From Aequorivita marisscotiae (lineage in GTDB: Bacteria; Bacteroidota; Bacteroidia; Flavobacteriales; Flavobacteriaceae), in NCBI RefSeq assembly GCF_029814825.1, contig NZ_CP122379.1, positions 1,426,001 through 1,490,000 on the forward strand: a DNA stretch of 64,000 nt. The letters are read 5' to 3'. A program made the translations under genes and the position numbers. Shown here one piece after another: positions 55,615-64,000 of the stretch. The stretch's first letter is position 1. Each line of letters starts with the position of its first letter. The notes under the pieces were generated by a model. The model did no database searches and was not told the origin of the DNA. It saw nothing but the letters and a program-made list of their open reading frames with translations.

Positions 55615-56514
55615 ATGAATTTGAAAAATGTTGTTTTATGTGTTTTGGGTTTAGGAATGGCAGCTAGCGCCTCTGCGCAAGTAAATATTCTTAATGCCAA
55701 AACCCCAGAGGATATAGGCAAAAAGACCGAATCGCAAATTGCTTATGATAATGATAAACCGTTACCGTATGGGTACACGGACGAGCGTGATGTGTTATGG
55801 TCTAAAACCACGTGGGAAATTATTGATCTAGACGAAAGAGTTAATTTTCCTTTGTACTACCCTATAGATACAAACAATATTGGCGCAGATAGACGTTCGC
55901 TTTATGATGTTTTAGTGAAAAACATTAAAAACGGAAAGATTGATGGCGTTTATGCCGATTCATATTTTACCGAAAAAAGAACCTTAAAAGATATTGAAGC
56001 TTCTTTGGTTTATAGCGATACTACAGATTTAGGTATTGAGCAATACAATGCCGAGGGTGTAGTAGATCCACAATATGTACGTCGCTTTGCACTAAACGCT
56101 GGCGATATTGAAGCTTGGCATATTAGAGGCTATTGGTACTTAGACAAGCGCCAAGGCGAATTAAAATACCGTTTGCTCGGTCTTTGTCCTGTGGCAAACG
56201 AAGCGCGTTCTAAAGCTTTTCCAGAAGATGGAGTTGATGCTAAAGTGGAACTTTTTTGGGTATGGTTTCCGGGAGCTCGGGAGGTTTTACACGAAGCAAA
56301 AGCCTTTAACCGAAAAAATACTTCGCAGCCAATTTCATACGATCATCTACTAAATTCAAGACGCTTTAATGCCGTGATTTACAAAGAAGATAATGTATAT
56401 GGCGATAGAGGTGTTGATGATTACATTAGCGACAATGCACTTATGCAATTGCTTGAGTCTGATAGAATAAAGGAACAAATACGTAATATAGAAATTGATT
56501 TGTGGAATTATTAA
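55615..56514 (+). CDS. gldN: Gliding motility protein GldN (T9SS ring component)
   Basis: 299 aa periplasmic protein with signal peptide (cleavage after ASAQ). Motifs DERDVLWSKTTWEIIDLDERVNFPLYYPID, GKIDGVYADSYFTEKRTL, WHIRGYWYLDKRQGELKYRLLGLCPV and VELFWVWFPGAREVLHEAKAFN are typical of GldN/PorN, which caps the GldK ring. Last gene of gldKLMN; a terminator follows. Confidence 0.96.
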   Translation: MNLKNVVLCVLGLGMAASASAQVNILNAKTPEDIGKKTESQIAYDNDKPLPYGYTDERDVLWSKTTWEIIDLDERVNFPLYYPIDTNNIGADRRSLYDVLVKNIKNGKIDGVYADSYFTEKRTLKDIEASLVYSDTTDLGIEQYNAEGVVDPQYVRRFALNAGDIEAWHIRGYWYLDKRQGELKYRLLGLCPVANEARSKAFPEDGVDAKVELFWVWFPGAREVLHEAKAFNRKNTSQPISYDHLLNSRRFNAVIYKEDNVYGDRGVDDYISDNALMQLLESDRIKEQIRNIEIDLWNY

Positions 56515-56541
56515 TAATTCAATAAATCTAAAAATTGAAAT

Positions 56542-56583
56542 AAAGCCCTTCAAGTTCCATTTTGGAATGTGAAGGGTTTTTTT
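56542..56583 (+). terminator. Terminator after gldKLMN
   Basis: Stem AAAGCCCTTCA / TGAAGGGTTT with a nested TTCCATTTTGGAA hairpin, then a run of T. About 30 bases past the gldN stop. Confidence 0.85.
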
Positions 56584-56644
56584 ATTGCTAATTGTAAATT
56601 ATTAAACCAAAGAATGTCATTTCACAAAAAATTGAAACGTACAA

Positions 56645-57688
56645 ATGAAAAAGGTTGATTATATTGTTGTTGGTCTTGGAATAGGTGGCATTTGTTTGTG
56701 TGAGCAGCTTAAAAAGCAAAACAAAAGTTTTGTAACTATTGACGGAGGGAGTAAAGGGGCAACCGCAAAATCTGGGGGCGTTTTTAATCCAACGGTGCTT
56801 AAGCGCTTTACCGCAGCTTGGAATGCTACAGCTTTTTATCCTGCGGCTATTGATTTTTATACCGACCTCTCAAAAGAATTAAATGTTGAATTTTTTACCA
56901 AAACACCAATATTTAGAATTTTTAAAAGTATTGAGGAACAAAATAATTGGTCCGTAGCAAGCGACAAAATTGAATTACGGCAATTTCTTTCTTCAAATTT
57001 TTTAAAAAATACCAACCCATCTATTAATGCTGCTTTTGGTTTTGGTGAAGTATTGGGAACCGCAATAATAAAAACCGAAATATTACTTTCGCATTACCGT
57101 GATTATTTGCAGGCTGAAAATATATTGCTATCTGAAAATTTTCAATATCAATTATTGGAGCAGCAGGAAAATGGGGTTTGCTATAAGAACATTTCAGCTA
57201 ATAAAATAATTTTTGCGGAAGGTGCCAGCGCAATTAATAATCCATTTTTTCCGAAACAAACAATTGTTGGCAATAAAGGCGAATACCTGTTAATTCAGGC
57301 GCCGGAATTAAAGTTAGATACGTTGTTAAAGGGCGCATTTTACGTAATTCCCCACGGAAATGGTATATATAAGGTGGGTGCAACTTTTAACCGAGATGAC
57401 TATACAGACCATCCCACAGAAACGGCAAAGGCAGAAATTCTGTCAAAATTAAAAACCTTTATAAACTGTCCGTTTAAAGTAGTCGAGCAAACCGCGGGGG
57501 TTCGGCCTACCACCAAAGATCATAGACCTATTTTAGGAAGTTTAAACAATCATCCAAACCTTGTGTTTTTTAATGGCTTGGGCTCGCGAGGTTTTTTGAT
57601 GGCACCTCTGCTTTCGGAAATACTTATTAATGTGCTGGAAAAGGAACAACCCCTTCCTAAGGAAATGGACATTAAAAGACTCTTGTAA
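56645..57688 (+). CDS. FAD-dependent oxidoreductase (DAO family)
   Basis: 347 aa. N-terminal Rossmann nucleotide-binding motif YIVVGLGIGGICLCEQL, a second conserved block FVTIDGGSKGATAKSGGVFNPTVLKRF, and the C-terminal VEQTAGVRPTTKDHRPILG with GLGSRGFLMAPLLSE, the pattern of D-amino-acid/glycine oxidase-like (DAO) enzymes and of MnmC-type C-terminal domains. Substrate unknown. Stands alone between the gldKLMN terminator and the convergent DUF983 gene. Confidence 0.87.
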   Translation: MKKVDYIVVGLGIGGICLCEQLKKQNKSFVTIDGGSKGATAKSGGVFNPTVLKRFTAAWNATAFYPAAIDFYTDLSKELNVEFFTKTPIFRIFKSIEEQNNWSVASDKIELRQFLSSNFLKNTNPSINAAFGFGEVLGTAIIKTEILLSHYRDYLQAENILLSENFQYQLLEQQENGVCYKNISANKIIFAEGASAINNPFFPKQTIVGNKGEYLLIQAPELKLDTLLKGAFYVIPHGNGIYKVGATFNRDDYTDHPTETAKAEILSKLKTFINCPFKVVEQTAGVRPTTKDHRPILGSLNNHPNLVFFNGLGSRGFLMAPLLSEILINVLEKEQPLPKEMDIKRLL

Positions 57689-57701
57689 GTTCAATAGCCT
57701 A

Positions 57702-58085
57702 TTATTTTGCTTTTTCTTCGTTATAATCTACAAAAAAATTAATCCAGATATTTCTTGAAACCCTTACAATGGGAGGATAGAGTATTACTAACAAGAGAAT
57801 TATGACCCCAAACGTATAATTTCTGTCTAACCCAATAATAAAATAGGTTATAATAAAGGCGGCAATTGCCAAGGCACAACCCACGCCGTAACTAACGTAC
57901 ATTGCACCAAAGTAAAACGACGGCTCTATTTTAAATTTTTGCCCACAATGACTGCAAGTATCGTGCATTTTCATGATTTTGGAAACTTTATACGGATTTT
58001 TTTCCAGATACATTTCGCCTTTATGGCACACCGGGCAAGTGCCGGTAAAAATACTATAGAGTTTAGAACCTTTGAGGAATTGCAT
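57702..58085 (-). CDS. DUF983 small membrane protein
   Basis: 127 aa from ATG 58085. An N-terminal zinc-ribbon-like site (CPVCHKG and CSHCGQ, residues about 17 and 46) precedes two transmembrane helices (FGAMYVSYGVGCALAIAAFIITYFIIG and YTFGVIILLLVILYPPIVRV). The family is conserved in Bacteroidota and alpha-Proteobacteria; function unknown. The -7 box at 58106-58113 supports the chosen start over one 21 codons upstream. Confidence 0.82.
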   Translation of the reverse strand: MQFLKGSKLYSIFTGTCPVCHKGEMYLEKNPYKVSKIMKMHDTCSHCGQKFKIEPSFYFGAMYVSYGVGCALAIAAFIITYFIIGLDRNYTFGVIILLLVILYPPIVRVSRNIWINFFVDYNEEKAK

Positions 58086-58105
58086 TATAGGCTTTTTTAG
58101 CACTG

Positions 58106-58113
58106 CAAAAATA
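58106..58113 (-). promoter_or_regulatory. Bacteroidota -7 box for the DUF983 gene
   Basis: Minus-strand TATTTTTG, about 20 bases before the ATG at 58085. No TTG at a fitting distance. Confidence 0.5.
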
Positions 58114-58169
58114 AGCATCTTTGCAGATATTTCAGCGGTAATACACAAATCATCATTCCGAATTTATAA

Positions 58170-60080
58170 ATGATAAATATCCACAATCTTTCGGTTTCCT
58201 TTCAAGGCGACTATTTGTTCGAAAAAATTACATTCCAGTTAAAGCCGGGGGATCGCGTGGGCTTGGTTGGTAAAAATGGTGCAGGCAAATCTACCTTGCT
58301 CAAAATTATTGCCGGAGAACAGGAATATGACAGCGGCCAAATTGCAACCGATAAAGAAATTTCCATCGGCTTTTTAAAACAGGATATAGATTTTGAAAAA
58401 GGTCGTTCGGTTTTAGAAGAATCTTACGAAGCCTTTACCGAAATAAAAAAACTTGAAAAAAAGCTTGAAGAAATAAACATTCAACTCGCTGAGAGAACAG
58501 ATTATGAGAGTGATGGCTATCATCAACTTATGGTAGATTTAAATGATGTCCAGCATCAGTACGAAATTCACGGTGGATATAATTACCAAGGAGAAACCGA
58601 ACGTATTTTGCAGGGGTTAGGTTTTCAAAGAGAAGATTTTACCAAGCGTACCGAGACTTTTTCCGGTGGTTGGCGGATGCGTATTGAATTGGCAAAATTG
58701 CTGCTTCAAAATAACGATATTCTGCTGCTGGATGAACCTACCAACCACTTAGATATAGAGTCTATTCTTTGGCTCGAAGAATTTTTAAAAAGCTATGCAG
58801 GGGCTGTTGTTATCGTATCGCACGATAAAATGTTTTTAGACAATGTTACGAACCGAACTATTGAAATTTCCCTTGGAAAGATCTACGACTTCAATAAGCC
58901 ATATACGCAGTATTTAGTTCTTCGGAATGAATTGCGCGAACAACAATTGGCATCCCAAAAAAACCAACAAAAACAAATTGAACAAACTGAAAAGTTAATA
59001 GATAAATTTCGCGCTAAGGCCAGTAAGGCAACCATGGCGCAATCGCTGATAAAAAAACTAGATAAAATTGATAGAATTGAAGTAGATGAAGACGACAATA
59101 GTGTAATGACACTGCGTTTTCCCGTTTCAATTACTCCCGGAAAAGTAGTAATTGAGGCTGAAAATATTTCAAAAAGTTATGGAGACAATAACGTTTTAAA
59201 CAGCGTAGATTTATTGGTGGAGCGCCAGAGCAAGATAGCCTTTGTTGGTCAGAACGGTCAAGGTAAATCTACATTGGCAAAAATTATTGTTGGCGAAATT
59301 GAACACGACGGTAAAGTGCTTTTGGGCCATAATGTGCAAATAGGATACTTTGCCCAAAACCAGGCCGATTATTTAGATGGCAGTAAAACGGTGTTGGATA
59401 CAATGATAGACGCTGCCAACGAAAAAAACAGAAGCAGAGTACGCGATATTTTAGGATCGTTCCTTTTTCGTGGCGATGAAGTTGAAAAATATGTTCGTGT
59501 ACTAAGCGGTGGCGAGCGCAACCGTTTGGCCTTGGCTAAGCTATTGTTACAGCCGTTTAATGTTTTGGTTATGGATGAACCCACAAACCATTTAGATATA
59601 AAATCTAAAAACGTTTTAAAAGATGCTTTAAAAAACTTTGAGGGAACGTTGCTTTTGGTTTCCCACGACCGTGATTTTCTACAGGGATTAACCAATAAAG
59701 TTTACGAATTTAAAGATCATCACATCAAAGAATACTTGGGCGATATTGATTATTTCCTCGAGCAACGGAACCTTGAAAACCTGCGCGAAGCCGAAAAACG
59801 TACAGTAGTTGCCGAAACCAAAGTGAAACGAACGGCGGGCGAAGAATACGAAATTCAGAAAAAATTGAAATCGGTTAAAAATAAATTGAGCAATGTGGAA
59901 TCTACCATTTCTTTTTTGGAAAAGGAGATTGCGAATATAGACACCGAGCTTCTAATTAATTATGAAGAAACCATTGCTAAGCCACACTTTTTCGACAAGT
60001 ATCAAGAAAAGAAAAAGAAGCTTAAAAATTTGATGGAAGAATGGGAACTGCTTCAAGAAACGCTAGATTCTTTATCATAA
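58170..60080 (+). CDS. ABC-F family ATPase (ribosome-associated type)
   Basis: 636 aa with two ABC domains in one chain and no membrane segments, the ABC-F layout (Uup/EttA relatives). Domain 1: Walker A GLVGKNGAGKSTLLK, signature FSGGWRMRIELAK, Walker B LLLDEPTNHLDIES. Linker about 235-300 (RAKASKATMAQSLIKKLDKI, P-site tRNA interaction motif). Domain 2: GQNGQGKSTLAK, VLSGGERNRLALAK, LVMDEPTNHLDIKS. The C-terminus (about 545-636) is a coiled coil as in Uup. Likely acts on the ribosome or on DNA branch structures rather than transport; no antibiotic-resistance subtype can be claimed. Confidence 0.93.
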   Translation: MINIHNLSVSFQGDYLFEKITFQLKPGDRVGLVGKNGAGKSTLLKIIAGEQEYDSGQIATDKEISIGFLKQDIDFEKGRSVLEESYEAFTEIKKLEKKLEEINIQLAERTDYESDGYHQLMVDLNDVQHQYEIHGGYNYQGETERILQGLGFQREDFTKRTETFSGGWRMRIELAKLLLQNNDILLLDEPTNHLDIESILWLEEFLKSYAGAVVIVSHDKMFLDNVTNRTIEISLGKIYDFNKPYTQYLVLRNELREQQLASQKNQQKQIEQTEKLIDKFRAKASKATMAQSLIKKLDKIDRIEVDEDDNSVMTLRFPVSITPGKVVIEAENISKSYGDNNVLNSVDLLVERQSKIAFVGQNGQGKSTLAKIIVGEIEHDGKVLLGHNVQIGYFAQNQADYLDGSKTVLDTMIDAANEKNRSRVRDILGSFLFRGDEVEKYVRVLSGGERNRLALAKLLLQPFNVLVMDEPTNHLDIKSKNVLKDALKNFEGTLLLVSHDRDFLQGLTNKVYEFKDHHIKEYLGDIDYFLEQRNLENLREAEKRTVVAETKVKRTAGEEYEIQKKLKSVKNKLSNVESTISFLEKEIANIDTELLINYEETIAKPHFFDKYQEKKKKLKNLMEEWELLQETLDSLS

Positions 60081-60118
60081 AAACCATAAAATTTCTGAAA
60101 ATTCGCTACATTTAGTAT

Positions 60119-60301
60119 ATGCACGAGCACTTTTTTCAATGCCCACATTGCTGGGAAGAAATTTCGATGTTGCTGGATACTTCTGTGCGGCAGCAAACCT
60201 ATATTGAGGATTGTGAAATTTGTTGTAATCCAATTGAAATAGCCGTTAGTTTTCAAAATGCCGAATTAACTGCATTTACAGCGCACCCAATCGGACAGTA
60301 A
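60119..60301 (+). CDS. CPXCG-type small cysteine-rich protein
   Basis: 60 aa with four potential zinc-binding cysteines: FFQCPHCWEEISM near the start and DCEICCNPIEIA in the middle. Matches the small CPXCG-motif protein family (about 60 aa, single zinc ribbon). Function unknown. ATG lies 38 bases after the ABC-F stop, so it may share its transcript. Confidence 0.75.
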   Translation: MHEHFFQCPHCWEEISMLLDTSVRQQTYIEDCEICCNPIEIAVSFQNAELTAFTAHPIGQ

Positions 60302-60409
60302 GTTTGAAGAGGACGTAGCTCTGCAATTATAAAAAATTATTCACAACGTAAAATAGTTTGTGATATAGGAAATTCCAAACTGTAGTTTTATTAGCTCACA
60401 TTCAAAATT

Positions 60410-61957
60410 TTAAATCATAATTTTGGTTAGTGCAGCTTTTATGCTAATCCAAAGAAAATTAAACACCGATTTAGATTTATCTCTCTTTGCTTCGGCTACC
60501 CCTTTCTTGTAGGAATCTCCATTTTCAGTACTGTTTTTTGATATAAATATATTGGCAATTGCCGAGAGTACTGTGTTCTTTTTTCTTCCGTCTTGCTGAA
60601 GAATTTTCACCTTAAAATCAGAATAACTAATTTTCATATTAGTGGTAGAAGTACTGTTGTTGCCATCAATGGTAAAAAAGGTTTTATTGGTTTTTCCTTC
60701 CAGTCTCACTTTTAAATTTGGTTCGGTAAAGTTGTTCATTTTATTTGCTGCAAGTGTTCCTAAGGTTCCTTGAAACAAAAATGCGTCTTGTTTATTATTA
60801 ACGTCAAAACTCCAATCTACCGAAATGGGCGTACTATCCATAAAGTTTGCTTCAATTTTAATTGTGGTTTTTTCAGGACTTTTATAGGTGTTGCTCAAGT
60901 TGGAAATGGCGGCGTTTAAATTATTAAAAGTAATTGAACCGCCCATGTTTTCGGCTTTTACGCGTTCTTCATATTTAATTTTTGCATCTTCAATTCTTAA
61001 GGAATTTACCGTTAATTCAAAAGGTAGCTCACGTAGCATTTTACTGTAAAGTGGTTTTGTTTTTAAATCGTCAGCTGCCAATTTATCGCGATATATTTCT
61101 AATGAAGGCGCAGTTAAAGACACTTTTTTGCTTTGTGCAAAAAACTGGCGATTATTAAATCCGAAATTAATTCCCTCAACGGTTACTTTTTTTAAAGTAA
61201 GGTCGTAGTGATCTCGTTCTGTGGTTATAATTTTTGAAAGTTGCGTTTTTGAATACTTCGTGTGCAGTCTAAGATTTTTAAAAATGGCAACTGTATTTTC
61301 TAGGGCAAAATCCTTTACGGTTAAATTTTCATAAGGACTCACTTTTACAAATACGGAATCGCTGGTTGCTTTGTAATTGTCAAAAATCATGGGGATTTTT
61401 CTCCGTACGGTATTCTTGTCTATTTTAATTCCCGTAACCGCTACGGACAGTCCTTTGGTGTATAGTTTTGTAGAATCTTTACCTTTTTCATAAATAACAA
61501 ACTTACTATTGTCAATTCGAATATTTTTTACAAAAATGGGTTTGTAGATATCAATAATTCCTTTGTTAACCGTATCGGTACTTGGCACAACACGATCTTT
61601 ATAATAAGCCATTATTGGGTTTTCAACAGAAATAGTTTCAATGTGTATTTCGTCTTTAAACAAATAATCCCAATAGCTAATGTGTGAAATTTTCAGCTTT
61701 TCAACATTTATAAATGTGTGTTTTAGACTATCTGTTTTATTCTTTATTATAAGCGAAGCATTGGTTATTGATAGCGAGCCCCCAAAAGATTCTACGGTAA
61801 TGGCATCGTAGGAGCGAATCATGTTTTTAGGTAAACGTTCATTTACAAATGATTCCAATTTATTTTTTAAGAAAATATTTATGGAGATGGTAGCAATAAT
61901 AAAAACGATACCTAAAGTAAATACAATATAGAAAGCCCTCTTTATTTGTTTGTTCAT
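60410..61957 (-). CDS. AsmA-like membrane-anchored periplasmic protein
   Basis: 515 aa. One N-terminal transmembrane helix (IKRAFYIVFTLGIVFIIATISINIFL, residues 5-30) followed by a beta-rich periplasmic region with AsmA/DUF748-like strands (DAITVESFGGSLSITNASLIIKN, FVKNIRIDNSKFVIYEKG, TVNSLRIEDAKIKYEERV, GSITFNNLNAAISNLSN). The short end FLWISIKAALTKIMI resembles the C-terminus of Bacteroidota DUF748 proteins. Probably a lipid-handling or outer membrane biogenesis protein like the larger one at 22798-25470. Monocistronic; divergent from the tRNA gene. Confidence 0.75.
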   Translation of the reverse strand: MNKQIKRAFYIVFTLGIVFIIATISINIFLKNKLESFVNERLPKNMIRSYDAITVESFGGSLSITNASLIIKNKTDSLKHTFINVEKLKISHISYWDYLFKDEIHIETISVENPIMAYYKDRVVPSTDTVNKGIIDIYKPIFVKNIRIDNSKFVIYEKGKDSTKLYTKGLSVAVTGIKIDKNTVRRKIPMIFDNYKATSDSVFVKVSPYENLTVKDFALENTVAIFKNLRLHTKYSKTQLSKIITTERDHYDLTLKKVTVEGINFGFNNRQFFAQSKKVSLTAPSLEIYRDKLAADDLKTKPLYSKMLRELPFELTVNSLRIEDAKIKYEERVKAENMGGSITFNNLNAAISNLSNTYKSPEKTTIKIEANFMDSTPISVDWSFDVNNKQDAFLFQGTLGTLAANKMNNFTEPNLKVRLEGKTNKTFFTIDGNNSTSTTNMKISYSDFKVKILQQDGRKKNTVLSAIANIFISKNSTENGDSYKKGVAEAKRDKSKSVFNFLWISIKAALTKIMI

Positions 61958-61971
61958 AAATTAAAGATAGG

Positions 61972-61979
61972 CAAAGATA
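61972..61979 (-). promoter_or_regulatory. Bacteroidota -7 box for the AsmA-like gene
   Basis: Minus-strand TATCTTTG, 15 bases before the ATG at 61957. Confidence 0.55.
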
Positions 61980-62032
61980 ATAACGCAAAAACAACTTTAT
62001 ATAATACTTTGCAAAATTTAATGAAGGAGCGC

Positions 62033-62062
62033 TTGTGGAGTCGAAAAAGCTTCTTATCTTTG
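62033..62062 (+). promoter_or_regulatory. Bacteroidota promoter for the initiator tRNA
   Basis: TTG at 62033-62035, 19-base spacer, TATCTTTG at 62055-62062. Transcription would start about 65 bases before the tRNA. Confidence 0.65.
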
Positions 62063-62134
62063 CAGTCCAATATTTCTGTCGGCATTATGAACCGAAAAGT
62101 TAAAAGCTACAGTTGAAATATTAAAAACCCATAT

Positions 62135-62207
<73 letters not shown>

Positions 62208-62215
62208 CTAGGAAA

Positions 62216-62250
62216 ATCAAGCCTTCACAGAAATGTGGGGGCTTTTTTTA
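62216..62250 (+). terminator. Probable tRNA terminator (imperfect)
   Basis: AAGCC-TTCACA with TGTGGGGGCTT and a run of seven T. The stem has G-T and bulged positions, so it is weaker than others here but correctly placed. Confidence 0.5.
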
Positions 62251-62308
62251 TGGAGTGGGTACAGAATAGGTACAGAATATAAAAATGGATCAAGACCAAT
62301 TGTTGTGT

Positions 62309-62757
62309 TTATGCAAAAATTGTGGTTAATCTATAAAGGAAGAATTCTACATTTTTGACTCCTCTAAACTGCGCTCTAAAAGCTTTTATTTTTGCATTGA
62401 ATGATTCTGCTGATGCATTTGTACTTCTGTTTATAAAATAGTTTAAGATTGATCTATAATTGAGTGTTATGGTATTTGCAATTGTGTTGAACGCTCTAAA
62501 GCCTGTGTTTTCTACATCTTTGTACCAATGAGCCAGTTTTGTATAGGCTGTTTCTATGGATGTTGCCGTATTGAATATATTCCGAAGTCCTTGAACTAGG
62601 TCAAAAGCAATTTTTATATCGGGATATTGATTGAACAATATCTTACTTCTGCGGTACTGATTTTCAGTCCAGTTTGATGGCGCTTTGTATAGTAAGTACC
62701 TACTTCTGGCCAACAGTTGTTATGCCCAGTTTTTATCTTTTCTTCGTGTAGTTAAAG
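62309..62757 (-). pseudogene. Decayed IS transposase, C-terminal fragment (ISAon1/ISL3-like)
   Basis: About 134 codons remain open (62309-62713), reading LLARSRYLLYKAPSNWTENQ near the start and NRSTNASAESFNAKIKAFRAQFRG near the end; the latter, with the catalytic Glu region NASAESFNAKIK, is typical of the C-terminus of ISL3/ISAon1-type DDE transposases. The same frame continues upstream of an in-frame TAA as RRKDKNWA, so the element is a nonsense-disrupted, N-terminally truncated remnant. Full-length relatives have about 300-400 residues. It lies about 100 bases downstream of the initiator tRNA. Terminal inverted repeats are not visible. Confidence 0.75.
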
Positions 62758-62795
62758 TTTAATCCAAGCGAGTAATGGCGCTACTCTGTAACCTA

Positions 62796-63233
62796 TCAAT
62801 CTAAATACATTAACTTGGCTGCTTCTTCAATTTCCTTATCTATATCTGAGTCAAATTTAAAGCTGTAAAGAATCCAGGTTTGGTCTGGTTTATAGAATTG
62901 GAATGTATATCGAATGGGTTGCCGGTCAAATTTTACTAGATAGCTTAATAGTACATAGCTTTCCGCGAGTTTTTTCTCGCCTATTAGCTCATAGCCGTAA
63001 TATTGTCCCACATAATTTTCGTTTAAGCCCTCCAATTTATTTTTTAAATTGGTAATTGCCTCTGTAGCCTGTTCCATCCATTTGTTGCTGGAATACAATT
63101 TATCTATTGCTATGGAAGCTCCTTCGTTTTGGTAATTCACAAAAAACGTTGCGGCCATTTCTTTAGGCGAGTTCTGGGCTACCATAAATTGTGATGCCAC
63201 CAATACTAAAATAATTAAGCTCTTTTTCATCAT
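62796..63233 (-). CDS. Uncharacterised exported protein
   Basis: 145 aa with a signal peptide (MMKKSLIILVLVASQFMVAQ, cleavage after VAQ). The mature part starts NSPKEMAATFFVNYQNEG and has alternating segments GYELIGEKKLAESYVLLSYLVKFDRQPIRYTFQFYKPDQTWILYSFKFD, which resemble an NTF2-like cone fold. No specific family recognised. Upstream gap and own start; neighbouring gene at 63307 is also exported, but no operon signal is seen. Confidence 0.7.
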   Translation of the reverse strand: MMKKSLIILVLVASQFMVAQNSPKEMAATFFVNYQNEGASIAIDKLYSSNKWMEQATEAITNLKNKLEGLNENYVGQYYGYELIGEKKLAESYVLLSYLVKFDRQPIRYTFQFYKPDQTWILYSFKFDSDIDKEIEEAAKLMYLD

Positions 63234-63306
63234 TTTTCTTGAAATTTTTATTTAAAATTATGTGTTTTAACGATATCTAGTTTCTTAAGTTTTAACGCAA
63301 ATTAGT

Positions 63307-64000
63307 TTATTTTAAATTTGGGAATGGCAATCGATACGAAACTGAAAATTTTTTACCGTTCAATACCACTGCTTGATTTTCTTCTAGTGAATTCAATAAG
63401 GTTAAAAATTCTTCAAAATTTGATTTTGATAAATAAACACTGTATAGAAATTCGCTTCTTCTAATTGTGGTTTCACTATCTAAATTAGGCCAGTTTTCGG
63501 GCCAATTCTTTGGTGTTTCAACAGAGTGGTTGTAATCTGTTAAAAGCACTTCAATTGTTTCGGGGAGCCATTCAGTAGCTTTTTTATTTTTGTAGTTAAT
63601 TAATTTGTCGAAAACGTTTAAAAAGTAGCTTGGAGTTTTTGCTCTAGCTGCATTACTGTTTCTTAAATCGCCATACACCCCTTTTGTGTTGGGCTGATCA
63701 AAATTTAGAATTAATTCGTTTGTAGGTTGATCCGTTAAACTCGTTGTTTCTACATATGCTGTCATTTTAGAAAGACTATCTGTTATTCCCAAACTATTGA
63801 TTAAGTTTTGAGTCTGAATTGAATCTAAGTTTACCGTATAAAATTTTGACATTTTCTTTTTTGGTAATTGATATATAATATTACCACTTTTGTAAATGGC
63901 TATGGTAGGTACATCAGAACCAATAACCATTTCCCAAGGGTTATATTCGGTTAAAACCACCACGGGCGATCCAAATTGGCTATTCCATTCTTGCGCGAAT
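63307..64000 (-). CDS. Uncharacterised exported protein (5' end outside window)
   Basis: At least 230 codons. The frame is open to the window end: residues before the first in-frame GTG (63963) read FAQEWNSQFGSP, which looks like the end of a signal peptide (FAQ) and the start of the mature protein, so the true start lies beyond 64000. The visible part has VVVLTEYNPWEMVIGSDVPT, LDSIQTQNLINSLGI and a C-terminal SLEENQAVVLNGKKFSVSYRLPFPNLK. No family recognised. Confidence 0.65.
   Translation of the reverse strand, partial: FAQEWNSQFGSPVVVLTEYNPWEMVIGSDVPTIAIYKSGNIIYQLPKKKMSKFYTVNLDSIQTQNLINSLGITDSLSKMTAYVETTSLTDQPTNELILNFDQPNTKGVYGDLRNSNAARAKTPSYFLNVFDKLINYKNKKATEWLPETIEVLLTDYNHSVETPKNWPENWPNLDSETTIRRSEFLYSVYLSKSNFEEFLTLLNSLEENQAVVLNGKKFSVSYRLPFPNLK

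Overview
The window is an AT-rich chromosomal segment from a member of the Bacteroidota, almost certainly family Flavobacteriaceae. The evidence is the contiguous gliding/type IX secretion operon gldK-gldL-gldM-gldN, a PorG-like gene, Bacteroidota -7 boxes (TAnnTTTG) in front of many genes, SusD-free but lipoprotein-rich envelope genes, a folK/deoxynucleoside kinase fusion, and a short fold III arginine decarboxylase. Gene density is high and nearly every gene is a housekeeping or conserved-family gene, so this is core chromosome rather than an island. The genus cannot be fixed from the sequence alone.

Layout. 1-2.7 kb: a TPR/LytS-type sensor kinase (cut by the window edge) and its LytTR response regulator, translationally overlapping. 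2.8-13.1 kb: gamma carbonic anhydrase-like protein, murI, then a minus-strand envelope operon (porG-like, uppS, bamA, two ompH/skp genes), nadK, a CBS protein, pdxJ and an alpha/beta hydrolase. 13.2-20.2 kb: a FadL/OmpP1 porin and an SGNH lipoprotein pair, a small membrane protein, then tig-clpP-clpX. 20.3-27.8 kb: a GH3-family protein, DUF2797 protein, a large AsmA protein, folK-dNK fusion and an RluB-type pseudouridine synthase. 28-33.1 kb: a polyamine operon speA-speB-deoxyhypusine synthase-like, followed by a GNAT/nitrilase fusion. 33.2-38.1 kb: RES/Xre toxin-antitoxin pair, a membrane glycosyltransferase, a TolB-like lipoprotein and an M28 peptidase. 38.2-47.8 kb: groEL, groES, a laminin-B-domain lipoprotein, secG, a TPR-like protein, lptE, a sigma-54 activator, two paralogous lipoproteins and miaB. 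48-57.7 kb: topA, an arginase-fold protein, gldKLMN and an FAD oxidoreductase. 57.7-64 kb: DUF983, ABC-F ATPase, a small CPXCG protein, an AsmA-like protein, the initiator tRNA, a decayed transposase and two uncharacterised exported proteins.

How the parts connect. Two loci serve the outer membrane and secretion (porG-uppS-bamA-ompH-ompH and gldKLMN), with lptE, secG and two AsmA-family genes as further envelope biogenesis parts. tig-clpP-clpX and groES-groEL form the proteostasis complement; the groES upstream region carries a sigma-54-like -24/-12 element with TGACA repeats, and a sigma-54 activator gene lies 3 kb away. speA-speB-DHS-like would convert arginine through agmatine and putrescine to a larger polyamine, probably sym-homospermidine.

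The most interesting observations are: the arginase-fold protein between topA and gldK that has lost several metal ligands; a family of three near-identical hairpins each placed just upstream of a minus-strand start codon; the sigma-54-like promoter of groES; near-identical 11-base overlaps joining the three polyamine genes; and the palindromic 27-base tandem repeat downstream of groEL. I did not find a clearly new multi-gene system. Coordinates of short sites were counted by eye and may be off by a base.
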